From Undaria pinnatifida (Eukaryota > Sar > Phaeophyceae > Laminariales > Alariaceae), in NCBI GenBank assembly GCA_012845835.1, contig JABAKD010000023.1, forward strand, positions 17,263,934 to 17,327,933: a stretch of DNA of 64,000 bases, given 5' to 3'. Positions within the stretch are counted from its first letter, which is position 1. The number at the start of each line of letters is the position of its first letter. Positions 22,587-33,800 of the stretch are shown piece by piece. Under the pieces are notes generated by a model that worked only from the letters and a program-made list of their open reading frames with translations, did no database searches and had not been told where the DNA came from. The position numbers were made by a program, and so were the translations under genes.

Positions 22587-24794
22587 CAAGGCCCCCCTCC
22601 GGGAAGTGCCTAAGGGAGTGGCGCAAGAACGAAACCCAAACATCCAACATCTGACAGTCTGTGGGCAAATAAGATGTACCTGGTGGTAGTGAAAACTATG
22701 TTCTTGTCCGCAGCTCGAAAAGCGGAGTGTGGGGAGGCGCCCTCCCGGGTATGGTTCGCTCTCTCGCCGTCGAGGTGGAGAACCGTAAATATGTGGTAAT
22801 CCCATCACAGTACGTACGTGTCCAGCGCCAGAACTCGTACGATGGGGATTTTTTATACGGGCGACTCTTATGCAGTAAAATTTGCGTGGATAAAAAATAT
22901 AAGGACTAATAGGTGGATTTTCAACCGGCAAAAAATTAAATCAGCAGTTGTTCCGTGCGCCGTCTTTCTATCGTGGTTTTTATGTTTTCTCTTTGTTTCC
23001 TGTTGTTTCGTATGGAAATAAGCAATTTCAGAATAGGTACTCTTCGTGTCTTGTTGAGCCAGATATTGAACTTAACGACGGGTGATACACGCCACGATGG
23101 GCAATCATCCCCCTTCACCGCCAGTTCGTCGCAGAGCGTGCGCGAAATGAGGAACTGTAGGGCTTATATTGTCGCTGAGGCAGAGAAGCCCTTTCTCATG
23201 GAGCATCAGCGCCAATATCCACTGCTGTTTGCTTTTAGATTCAAGAAAAAATACGCTTGTTTGTTTTTTAGATCGTCGTCCGATTCAAAATCGTCCCCTC
23301 GTGGAGACGAAAGCAACTCGACTCAGCATAACGAAGACTCGCCACGCGCACATACATGATGTATCCTACTACTGCTGCTGTGCGGCAAGGTTGTACACGT
23401 AGCGTTGTGCTGTCCTCATGTTGTCTGGTCCCTGTCATCCGTGGTGTGAGCAAAATCTCCGACCCATAACATTACCCCTCTGTAATGTACCTGGTACGTG
23501 AAAACACTCTGTCTACTTGGACGTAAATGTAAGGATGGGTGGATAGATAAATTACCATCAGAAAGTTTCTATATTACCGCCCAAATTGGCGCGATCTATG
23601 GACATGCAATGGAGATGCGCACGAAGTGGCAGCACAGCGGAAATGGGGGTATGATGGGGTGACTAATGGCACGCTCCGATCAAAGAATCAGCTACTACAA
23701 CAGCAGCCACACGCGCATAGAGTTGCAGGCTTTTGATGCTTGGGGGCTGGACCGCTGCTGGGCGGCAGGATGGTAGCGTGGCGCCATCAGCGCCTATATC
23801 CACTGCTGTTTGCTTTTTATAGTCAAGCAAAATGACACTGGATTGTTTTGATCGTCCGATTCAAAATCGTCCCCTCGTGGAGACGAAAGCAACTCGCCTC
23901 AGCATAGCGAGGACTCTCCACGCGCATGTACATGATGTATCCCACTACTGCTGCTGTGCGGTAGGGTTGTACACGTAGCGTTGTGCCGTCCTCATGTGTG
24001 GTACCTGTCATCTGTGGCGTGAACTAAATCTCCGACACAAAACAATACCCCTTTGGTATGTAGTACGGAAAAATACTGCCTCTTTGAACGTAAATGTAAG
24101 GATGGGTTTGTATATCAATTACTATTTGAAATGTTCCTATATTACCGACCAAATTGGCGCGATCTATGGACATGCAATTGAGATGCGTCCGAAGCGGCGG
24201 CACACCAGAAATATGGGGTATGATGGGGTGACAAATGCCACGCTCCGACCAAAGAATCAGCTACTACAACAGCAGTCACACTCGCATACAGTTGCAGGCT
24301 GCTGCTGCTAGGGGGCTGGACTGCTGCTGGGCGGCAGGATCGTAGCGTGGTGCTCTGTGCACAAAGAGGGAAAGAAGCGTGTCCTCTACGAGAGCAGAAA
24401 AGCCGGGTTTGTATCCAAATTTCACGTGCGTACGCGGGGATGAGGGATGCAGAAACCCAATCCCCGCGGGGATGTTGCGGAAACCCAGGAATTTGCCTTA
24501 GGTGTGCCCAAGGCCAAAAAAGTTTAAAAGGCTTGCCACGCGCGAAACACTGCACGGATCGCGCCCAAACCTCCAGCAACGTGAGCCCGACGGTCGAATT
24601 GTGCCCACCCCACCCGACGTTTGGGACAAAGGAGCGAACACGAAGAGATGCGCCCGAAGGAAAAAAATCACAATTATACATATACATATATTATGTGGCA
24701 TAATCAACGAGTGATTCCCCATGCGGACTGCTGGGTGAGCGATAATCTTCACAGCCAAAACGATCGATTCGAGGGGTCTTGAGCGCGAGCATAA
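22587..24794. repeat. Spacer between the inverted-repeat arms
   Basis: This 2.2-kb unique spacer contains a direct tandem duplication of about 580 bases (23204-23784 and 23785-24350). Both copies start CATCAGCGCC(A/T)ATATCCACT and share CAAAATCGTCCCCTCGTGG and TTGGCGCGATCTATGGACAT. Its right end (24680-24790) is family R sequence followed by a GC-rich hairpin, GCGGGCGGC-TGGGC-GCCGCCCGC with one overlap, at about 24818-24841. No coding gene is recognised. Confidence 0.75.
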
Positions 24795-25367
24795 GTATAT
24801 AATACAAGGGCTTCGCTCGCGGGCGGCTGGGCGCCGCCCGCTACGCTTGCGGAAGGAGGAATAGACATTCAGTAGAAAGGCAGAAAAGAAGCACAAATGG
24901 CGCAACTGGCGACTTGAAAATGCCAAGAGGTCCATATATAGTGCAACGGTACAGGATAGAGACGATTATGATTATGAGTTTGTTATTATCATCCATTCGC
25001 CCAGTCCATGATGGGCACGTCGGAGGACTTGCTTGGCATATCCTTCCACCTCTCAGGTAGCACCTAGGTCCTGTACACTTATTAATAGCTCTCTCTAAGT
25101 CGATCATCAATAATAAATTATCGCAGTGCATAAACACCAGGCACGCGCTTGTCAAGGATAGAGACAGGAAAACTACAACTTAAGATGTAAAGGAGCGCAG
25201 TGCCAAAAAAAACATGCTGGAAGCAGGAACTTGAACGCACACACCGCAAACATGTGAAGTACATTTGTATTCCTGAAAGACGAAGAGCACGCATTTAGGC
25301 ATAGTTCTCAAAAAACGATGCTGGTATAATAAACCACAACTTAACGTTCTATAAAGAACGTGCTGTC

Positions 25368-25925
25368 AACATTGCTTCCGAAGGAGCATGCAGGCTTGCT
25401 TGGACTCTTCCTCCTCAGCGGAGGTACCCAGCACCTTGCACTCTTGTTTTTTGTCGATGGTCTTGTGGATCTGTCCACAAACGTTGAAGCATGGCGGGAG
25501 AACGTCGATAAGCATGTGTAAAAAAGTATTCGTACTTCTCTCCAGCAGACGTCGTAACCATCCAAATTATTGGAGCTCCTTTCGCTGTTAGTAATTGTTG
25601 TGGTATTGTTGTACTTGCTCTTGGTACTTGGAAAAAGAGCCGCACTTCATAGACTATATCCGCACGCCATCCCCTAGTCTTGAGCAAGAGACATGGATGT
25701 CTCGACTCGTGACACACAGGACGCAAGATAAGAGTAGAACGTACCTCGATGTCGAACGCCCTCGTGGCACCGTGGGAATGGAATGCGGGATGTATATCGA
25801 GCAAGTGGTCGCCTGCCTTCTTCAGGAGGTCACCGACCTTGATGTCGCCGGTGCACTTCGTGTTTATGTCCTCGCCGACTTGGCGGCCCTCGGCGGCTGC
25901 TTCGCAGGGCTTCTGCAAACGACAA
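25368..25925 (-). pseudogene. Captured gene, 3' exons, better-preserved copy
   Basis: Reading the minus strand, one exon encodes QKPCEAAAEGRQVGEDINTK, CTGDIKVGDLLKKAGDHLLD and FHSHGATRAFDIE, and ends at GAG|GTACGT. A later exon encodes HKTIDKKQECKVLGTSAEEE, then SKQACMLLRKQC and a TGA at 25368-25366. An acceptor CAG before ATCCACAAG is plausible. Lys/Glu-rich composition and splice signals argue for a real spliced gene fragment carried by the repeat. I do not recognise the family. Confidence 0.45.
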
Positions 25926-26949
25926 CAACGGATGGGAATACCTTGCGTTCAGTGAATGTTCAAAATAGTAAGGCCACGTAGCTGTCGTCGATTTCCAAAG
26001 TTTGAAAGGAAGTCGTACAATTTAACACTGTTGTAATGAAAGCGGTCGTTTATGGGCAAAGCCCTGCCTGGTACCACAACGTTGCTAACACGTATGAAAC
26101 CACCACTGGGACAGGAACGAACGGGATTCACAGTCGCAACTGGTAAGTGTAAGCCCCGGTATACTGCTATATAAGGCCTACCGGCGGAATACCGACAACG
26201 AAGGGTAAGAGACAGTACCTGCTGTATATATTGTTCGGTACTACTCTATTACTGCTGCTATCAACACTATTACGACCGACGTGTACTGCGATTCCTGAAG
26301 AGGTTGCGCACCCTACTTGTACTCGTTAATACAAAGAGTTCATGTGGTTGTATGAAAAATGAGTAACAGTAGTAGTACACCGCGTCACTACATGAACAAC
26401 TCGCTAACCCCAATCACGGGACTGCTCTCCAGCATCACCCAGGTTAACTTCAGCTTCTGTTTACTGCTATATATCAACCTCCAGTGTGTACTGCGACTGG
26501 TGCTGAGGTATCATGCTGCTGTGTTATTTATCACTGCATGGACCTTTTTTACAACCCTGGCTGACCCCCGTGATGAGACTTGCCCGTTTTCATTGCGTCT
26601 TACATGTATAGATACCACGTAGTCGTAGTCGTACATCCAAAACGTGTGTTTATATCACAGCACAAAGCGTCACTGCATGGACCACTTGTTCAACCCCCGC
26701 TTACCCCGATGACGGGACTGCCCCGTACTCGTAGTCGTACATACATGAAGTGTGTTTGGCTGTACGTATGAAAAAGAAATCGCATCACACAGCGTCACTG
26801 CATAGGTCTACTCGTAGACCTGAGTACTTGTACCATTCCCGCTTACACCGCGATGACGGGACTGCCCCGTAACGTACTCGTACATGCAAAAGTGTGTTTG
26901 TACGCATGAAAAAGAAATCACAGCACAACAACAGAAATGTAACTCACGT

Positions 26950-27336
26950 TTCGTCAAGCTCTCAGCTCCTTCGTTAGGGACGCCGATCGAAGGTGAATCA
27001 CAGGTGTCCGTGTCACACCAGTCACACACACGAGGGTTGTCGCCGCTTCCCCAGTGCTTGTTAAGGTTATGAAAAGCTTGGCACGTGGAAGGCTCGTCAC
27101 TCCTGCAGGTGTCGCAGACAGCGTACTGGGAACTCCTGTTTTTTCCTATTTCGTGCGATGAGGAAGCCGTCACAACCCTTGCTCGGGCACGGCCAATCAG
27201 GATTGCCAGAAGAAGCTGAGTCCCGTTCTTGCCCGACCAGCTTCCACACGCCTGATCCTGAACCTCCACCACCCCCACTGTTGGCGGAGCCTCCTCCCGC
27301 ACTAGCCTTGGTCCGCTTCGCAAATTTCAACTTCAA
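26950..27336 (-). pseudogene. Captured zinc-finger exon, right-arm copy
   Basis: The minus-strand counterpart of 18543-18945. It has the full VCDTCRSDEPSTCQAF and NPRVCDWCDTDTCDSP Cys pattern, but an extra A in the AGGAAAAAACAGG stretch breaks the frame before it. Together the two arms show a consensus frame open from the Gly-rich linker through ESLTK. Each copy is broken at a different place. Confidence 0.5.
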
Positions 27337-27689
27337 ATTGTTATTGCCGATCCGGCAAATTTCAAATTCAAATTGTTTGCAGCCGTCAACGGCAATTCCC
27401 TCTCAACAGCCAGCAATTGGCCAACTTCAAATAAAAGTACAAAAAAGAAGTTGCTGAAAAAGCAAAATAAAAATATCAGAGAGCAAGCAGTAAAGATCAG
27501 AGAATGAGAGCTAAAAAGTAAGTAAGAATGATGAGACTAGGGAAAGCAAGGAAGGCAAGGAACTTAGGGACGGTTCTTTTTCCCAGCAACTAATTTTCTT
27601 TTCGGCAATTACGGGCTGAGAAGGGCTGAGAGGGGGGAGGATATGCCGAGCGAGACGTCCGAGGGGGGCGAGGTCTAGGTATATAGTTT

Positions 27690-27840
27690 TATGGCAATAT
27701 GAATGAATGACTTCCCACCTACATGGTTGGGTGGGAGAAACCTTCATATATAGCCAAACGCTCGAGAAGTCTTGAGCGTGGATACTTGTAGATAGTCAAC
27801 CGCAATGGCAGAAATTGCGTCTTGTTGGGTGAAAGAAAGA
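27690..27840 (+). repeat. Repeat family R fragment
   Basis: It matches 15605-15760: TATGGCAATATGAATGA, TGACTTCCCACCT, CTTGAGCGTGGATACTTG and AGAAATTGCGTCTTGTTG. It resumes the family R sequence beyond the right edge of the foldback. Confidence 0.75.
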
Positions 27841-28271
27841 GTGGCATAATTTACAGGTCGCGGCAATACGTGAAACAAAAAATCTTACACCGCTAACATG
27901 CGGCTGGGTATAGTGAAACTGTATATTCTGGCTGGTCACCTCTCGTGCGGTCGCGATGGGGCGCAGAATGTTTCGGAATGATCACACTATTTTGTCTGCT
28001 GAATAGCAGTACGTATAAGCTTGATTTTAATAGCTGTGCGGTGTCACTGGATAATCTTGCTGGTACCTCTCACGCGGTTGCAATGGGGCGCAGATTAATA
28101 CGTATGTTCACACTGTTTCTTAACTGAACAGCATTATAAACCAAAATGGAATACGAAAAAAAATGTGATCAATTAATCTCGACCCGTATAGCAACGGAGC
28201 GGGTACATGCATACATGTGATGTCGACGTGGTGGCAAGACGACGATGGAATTGCAGTACTATTACATTTCT

Positions 28272-28787
28272 CGATATGGTTTACCCTGTGTTGGTGATAA
28301 TGGTTGTCAGACAGGAAATATAAGTATTATTGCGGATACCCCTTGCGCGGTTGTGATGGGGCGCAAAAATAGTGGATGTTCTGAATCGAATTGACTGACA
28401 TCCTCGCTGAAACACCAGTTCGCAAAACAAGGCAGTTGTAAGATCGAGCATTTCGCCTGCTAAGCAAAGGAGTACATACACGAATATGATATGCGTGTGT
28501 TCCCATGCTGGCTGCTCGAGCGCATTTATCGATATGGTTTACCTTGTGTCGGTTGTAATGGTTGTTAGACAGGAAATATAAGCATTATTGTGGATACGCC
28601 TTGCGCGGTTGTGATGGGGCGCAAAAATATTGGATATTCTGAATCGAATTGACTGACTTCCACGCTGAAACACCAGTTCGCAAACAAGGCAGTGGTAACA
28701 ATCGAGCGTTTCGCCTGATAAGCAAAGGAGTACATACACGGATATGATATGCGTGTGTGCCCATGCTGGCTGCTCTATCTAGCGAAA
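28272..28787 (+). repeat. 258-bp tandem duplication
   Basis: Copies start at 28272 and 28530 (CGATATGGTTTACC(C/T)TGTGT) and end CCCATGCTGGCTGCTC. Each contains one copy of the TTGCGCGGTTGTGATGGGGC block. The copies differ at only a few percent of positions. It lies just upstream of the gag-like pseudogene and may belong to its 5' region. 28788-28998 has no other recognised feature. Confidence 0.85.
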
Positions 28788-28998
28788 ATAGCCAAAAGTG
28801 CGTTTATTTCCGCGTTTACTGTGATAGCGAGCAACCCTGGTTCTACAGGCGAAGTTGTGGCCCCCTGCAAAGTTATGGCCGGCCTTTTACACCGTGCACT
28901 CACTATGAAGTCTGGCCTCGTATCACGTTCGCGGGTTCATTTTTCTCAAAAAGATATTTAATTTCGACTCAAGGACACGGTGTGGCCAGAGACGACCC

Positions 28999-30253
28999 AT
29001 GATGAGCGGCAAGTCGAGTGGTGCGAGCAGCCGGGCGGGTGGTGCTAACAGCAACGCGGGCGAACGTTCAGTCCGTCAAGCTGAGTACGCTGCACACCGC
29101 GAGGCGGTTAACGATCGGCCTGGCGCGATCGAGGCCGATGCAGCCGAGAACGGGGGGGAGCTCAAAAATATTGAGGACGGTACCACCGAGAACGGGGGGG
29201 CGGCTCGAAAACATTGAGGACATGCTCGGGCAGCTCCAGAATGTGCTGGATGACGTGCAAGCCAACCAAGACGCTGACTAGCCGAACAGTGACCAGGGGC
29301 AGCATAACGGTGCGGCTTCCGCTCGCGGTAGCATGTCAAATATGTTGTGGCTGAAGGAGAGGATCACGGCTTGTCAGAACCTCAACCTTTGAGCGTTTTG
29401 GATACTTCGTGGTGAGAACCCAAAGGGGTGTGGATTGTCGAGGGTCCAGCTGCAAGGGGTACTAAAGAACACAGCCCTGGCATCTGCGGTAGTGGAACAG
29501 GTCAACGCTTTAGCAGGGCTTGATGCCACCGCGCTTATTCCGCGTGGGGCGGAATCGGGCACTGCTGGCACAATCGACATCAAAAAGCAGTTCGCCATTC
29601 TGGCGAGCGTCTTGCTCCTCGCCATCGGGCGGGACATTAATTTGTTGGGGGGAAAGGCGCGGGTGGAGAAGCTACGCGCGGCATTCAAGGACGATGTCGA
29701 CATGGTGACATCACACGGCGAAGCTAACCACCAAGCGATTAATATTCCGGTCCACAAGGTGAGGATAGCCCGCTTCATCAACAAAGATCTCGAAGATTCG
29801 TCGACCGCGGATCACGACGCAGCTCTCTCCGCCAAGTATAACTGGTACGAGCCGCCGGGGATCGACCGATTGCCAGGAGCGGTGGTTCCCACCTGGGAAA
29901 AGGTTGGCGCCTGTATTGACGCTGGTGGGCTGGAACACGTCGACGTTCATAACGAACCGGTCGCACCTTGTGAAAGAGGAGGGCGTGCGGTCAAACGTGC
30001 GCGCAAGGATGAAGACTCTGCTCAGCTTCCGTGCTTCGGTTGGGTCTTCCGGCGGGGATGCCAGTTCGAGCGAAAGGGAGATCCGTGCAAGTACCGCCAC
30101 GATCCGGCCGACAAATTCCGGGAACAGAAGGACAGCGGAGGAGGCGCCAGTGGGGCCGCACACAAGAAAACCAAGGCTGGTGTTTGCACGGTACTGAGCG
30201 CTTCCGCGTCGGGAGACGGAGACGGGAACGGGAAAAGGTGGAAGCTCTGCTAA
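28999..30253 (+). pseudogene. gag-like protein with CCCH zinc finger (YR retroelement)
   Basis: The frame begins ATGATGAGCGGC at 28999. After a frame change near a seven-G run (about 29197) it continues to TAA at 30251, broken by a TAG after NQDAD and a TGA after NLNL. The reconstructed reading is therefore inferred. The conserved second half has SVLLLAIGRDINLLGGKA and ends with a Cys-rich motif, CFGWVFRRGCQF then CKYRHDP, a C-x8-C-x8-C-x3-H finger, followed by a Lys/Gly-rich tail. Position ahead of a tyrosine recombinase suggests the gag/nucleocapsid of a DIRS/Ngaro-type element. A ~50-bp internal duplication surrounds the GAGAACGGGGGGG motif. Confidence 0.6.
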
Positions 30254-30519
30254 ATCGTCCAAGGGTTACGACGAATAGGGGTGCGGGATCCGTCAGTTGG
30301 CAGGGTCAACTTTGGCGACCGAACGAGCTCGGGTTTCAGCGGATGACGCGCAGCTTGTACCGCCAAGGTTGGCGTCGTTTTCTCAACCAGGAGTTTTGGG
30401 CACTAGTACTTCCGCCGATCAGTTGCGAGATCGTCTGAAATAACTTACGCGTCGGGTTTCCGGTTTTGGTGCACTTTTCGCGGGTTAACCGCACAGGACC
30501 GGTATCTTCGACCATGTGA

Positions 30520-31483
30520 GTCGGAGGAGGCCAAAGTGTGGGCTTTGATTGATTTCGCTACTTGGTGTTGTGCGTCACAGGACAATGAAGCCGGATCTAT
30601 TTCGAGTAAGCTAGCTGCGATCCAATAGTTCCATGGGGTTGATGTTGGCATCGAGCTGTCGATCGGGTTGCCGTTGATCAAGAGTGTAATGCAAGGTATC
30701 TCACGATCGCATACATTGGCGGGAACACGACCACGGGTTTGGCTCCATACATCGTAGGATATGCTGATCAAGGGGTAGGAGCTGATATATTCCTGGGCTT
30801 CTCGGGGTAGAGTGTTTTGGCTATGTCTGGGCATGAGCTATTTTTTTCTTAGCCAGGTCCGATGAGGAATTTGCCAATGGCTCACGTGTGATGAACCCAG
30901 CGCATTGTCTCACGCGAGTGACGTTGCGTTTTTTTTTTTCTGGCGACAGGCAGTTGAGGCATCTTTAATGGAGTGATGCCGATCGGGTTGAGGTGGGATT
31001 CCGCGGCCATAAAGGCGACCAGGCTCAAGTTGGAAGCGTCATTGTACGTACCCGGAGCGAGGTTCGAGGCCCATGTTTTGAGTTGGGTGAAGGTGGCGGA
31101 GCCGTTGTTCTTATGGTAGCACTACTGTCATGTTTTGCGGCTCTACCTGAACACGCGCCACTTTCCTCGTAGCGTTCAGGGAGGCAAGTAAGAATGTGGG
31201 GATATGGTCAGGCGGTATGAGGGTTGAGATAGTTGAAAAGTCGGGGCGTAAACCCGAAGAGTACGCTCTGCATTCGCTGAGGATAGGAAGTGCCTCGATG
31301 CTTGCGGCTGGAGGTGACGTGTCGGAACGAGTCATACAGCGAGAAGGGAGGTGGAAGTCCGATGCATATAAGGTGTACACCTGGAATAATGCAGACGATG
31401 CACGACAGGTGTCTCGTAAACTAGCAGCTGGCAAAGGTTTGCAAAGACAGCCAGGTCAAGATACTGTATGGGGTAAACTGTAG
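30520..31483 (+). pseudogene. Tyrosine recombinase (YR) pseudogene
   Basis: One frame reads AKVWALIDFATWCCA, AGSISSKLAAIQ-stop-FHGVDVG, GLPLIKSVMQGISRSH, AGTRPRVWLHTS-stop-DMLIKG-stop-ELIYSW and VFWLCLGMSYFF. After a disturbed stretch it resumes at about 31193 with the catalytic half: EEYALHSLRIGSASMLAAGG, REGRWKSDAYKVYTW and the C-terminal ARQVSRKLAAGKG. His-x-x-Arg and the following Trp and Tyr fit tyrosine recombinases of DIRS/Ngaro/Crypton elements, which integrate circular DNA without target duplication. Three in-frame TAG codons and one TGA are present. RT and RNase H, expected between gag and YR in DIRS-like elements, are missing. Confidence 0.8.
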
Positions 31484-31505
31484 AAGTCTCGGGGTAACCT
31501 CGGTT

Positions 31506-31722
31506 GTGGAGGAGTCAATGGTGTTGGACCATTCGGTGTCCCAGTCGTCCGAGAATTCGCACAGTAGAACCCAGACAGTGGAGGGAGGGAGATGTGTTTA
31601 TGAGCAAAGACATGTGGGTATGAGGCAGAGTTGGATACTGCGGTAGACATGTCAGCCAGCTGCTCTCCCTCCCAAGTCACAGAAAATCATCATATACAAC
31701 GCAATTCGAAATATACATACAA
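31506..31722 (+). repeat. Direct repeat B, copy 1
   Basis: It begins GTGGAGGAGTCAATGGTGTT and extends past CTCCCTCCCAAGTCAC, and is repeated at 32177-32398. It starts about 20 bases after the recombinase stop codon. Confidence 0.85.
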
Positions 31723-31730
31723 GAAAGACA

Positions 31731-32006
31731 AATATTACTAGGAATCGGGAACCGATACGAATGATATGTTGTTTGTTGTTCATAGAGATAATTCGGCGTT
31801 TTGGTTCATAGTTTTTGTGGCGGGGTTACGTAAGTAGCTTACTTTGACAGCAGCAGCTGGCTTTGTTTGGTTGATCGCGCTTGTGGAGACACCAAGTGGA
31901 TACCGCACGGGACGGTGCTGGCAGACTGGTAGAACACGCGAACAGACAGAGCTGTTTATTACAATTGGACAGCGGTTGCTCACTGGACCAGATAATTCGT
32001 GATTTC
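31731..32006 (+). repeat. Direct repeat A, copy 2
   Basis: A 276-bp copy of 13870-14144, placed between the two B repeats. B1-A2-B2 directly after a YR gene is the 3' terminal structure of split-direct-repeat YR retroelements. Confidence 0.8.
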
Positions 32007-32176
32007 TCCCGCCCACCCACCCTTTTTATTTCGATGGTGAGGGGACGGAGATATTACGAGGATGTAGGTACTATTCTCGTATAATTGAGGGTATATGTAC
32101 TTGTTTTTTCTTTTCTTCAGTGGCGTGCGACGGTTTATATCACGGTATACCAGGTATGTCTTCTCGGAGGAGTTGT

Positions 32177-32398
32177 GTGGAGGAGTCAATGGTGTTGCAC
32201 CATTCGGTGTCTCCGTCGTCCGAGAATTCGCACAGTAGAACCCAGACAGTGGAGGAAGGGAGATGTGTTGATGTGCAAAGACATGTGGGTATGAGGCAGA
32301 GTTGGATACTGGAAACTACGGGAGACATGCCAGCTAGCTGCTCTCCCTCCCAAGTCACGGAAAATGAAAATATTCAACGCAATTCCATAGATATATAC
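32177..32398 (+). repeat. Direct repeat B, copy 2
   Basis: It matches 31506-31722 with a short insertion (ACTGGAAACTACGGGAGAC region). It would be the right end of the YR element. 32400-33240 has no recognised gene; it contains GCAGCA/GCGGCA microsatellites at about 32880-32995 and 33060-33140. Confidence 0.85.
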
Positions 32399-33239
32399 AA
32401 CAAACAGCTGATTTATGGGTTAATAATTTATATGTATTGCTGACGTATTGAGTATTTGTGTGTTACTGCATTTGCTCTTTTGTTTTTGCGTATGAAGAAA
32501 CAAGATGTCCGTACGTATTTGAATCGAATTGCGCTGTCTATATCACACCGAGCATTTGTCCGACGCAGCTCCAATTACTAATCACGGAGCATCTTCCTTG
32601 CCAGGCACGCTCCACCAGCAGTGGTGTATCGACACATCACAACTGCCACTAAGAGCACGGACTCGAGATAGTCGAGAGGTGTAGGTAGAGTATGACGCGG
32701 CTGAGCGGTTATGGAGTTTGCCGGCGGGCTGCTGCCTCGATGGTGCTCTCTCGCCCGCTTGGTGTCGTGGAGAATGTGTTGGCTACTCGTACTTGCGCTC
32801 GTGGGCTATAATGCTGGTAACATAGACCGTGACAACAGGACAGCTCGTATATCATTTCAATTCCACCACACCGTGATAGCAGCAGCGCCGGCAGCAGCAG
32901 CAGCAGCAGTGCGGTCTAAGTGTCGCGCCTGCGCGGTGTCGACGTACGCTGATCGCGGCGGCGGCAGCAGCAGCAGCAGCATCACACGACGAGAAGAAAT
33001 GCAAAGCTGGTCCCAAAATTGAGAAAAGCAAAAACAGAAGCTGTTGCTATTGCCGGTGCTGGTGCGGTGCTGCTTGTTTTTGTTGCTGAAGCGGATGCTG
33101 CCGCTAGCTGCCGCTTACTGCCGCTAGCTGTGCTGCTGCTTGGTGTTGTGGGATAGCTGCGGCGGCACTTCGGTGAACTCTTGCCACCGCCGCCGTTGCT
33201 GGGCTGCCGTTGGTACTCGTACCTGGTGCGCGGTGTCAA

Positions 33240-33800
33240 AAAAAGCGCCAGAAACCGTACGAAACCGCAGTTTGTGCGGCTTATTCATACGGTGCACCGT
33301 GGAGAAACAGCGGTTTCCTTAATGCACCGAGAAAAGCTTGAGAACCGTACGAAACCGCGGTTTTGTACGGTTTATTCATACGGCGCACCGTAGGGAAAAC
33401 ACGGTTTTATACGGTTTTCCCTACGGGAATTGGCCCCGCATCGTAGCAAAAACCGTTCAACGGGGAACCGCACCGAACCGCACTGTAGAATTTATCACAG
33501 CACCGGACCGCACTGTAGGATAGATACATGAAAGCATCGAACCTTGCCGTAGCATTTGCGATTGTTGAAAACCGCACCGAACCGCACCGTGGGATTTTCT
33601 AATTTTCAAAAACGCACCAAACCGCACCGTAGGACATATCGCAGCACCGAACCGCACCTTAGGATTTACATATCATAGGATTTACAAAATCCGAAAACCG
33701 CACCGAACCGCACCGTGAGATTTCCGCTTTCTTTAAACCGCACCGAACCGGACCGTAGGATTTGAAAAAAGCGCACCTTGCACAGACGGATAACCGTAAA
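33240..33800 (+). repeat. ACCGCACCGA minisatellite, array 2
   Basis: The first 180 bases have AACCGTACGAAACCGC/GCGGTTT alternations with CATACGG(T/C)GCACCGT units. From about 33455 the units become ACCGCACCGAACCGCACCGT plus GGATTT spacers, as in 13255-13575 and in the same orientation. 33800-34517 has no recognisable feature. Confidence 0.9.

Larger units (their letters stand above)
24795..27680 (-). repeat. Right arm of the long inverted repeat
   Basis: Reverse complement of 18211-22586 without the pogo-like insertion. It differs from the left arm by scattered substitutions and several indels, so the arms are not recent or are not being homogenised. Confidence 0.9.
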
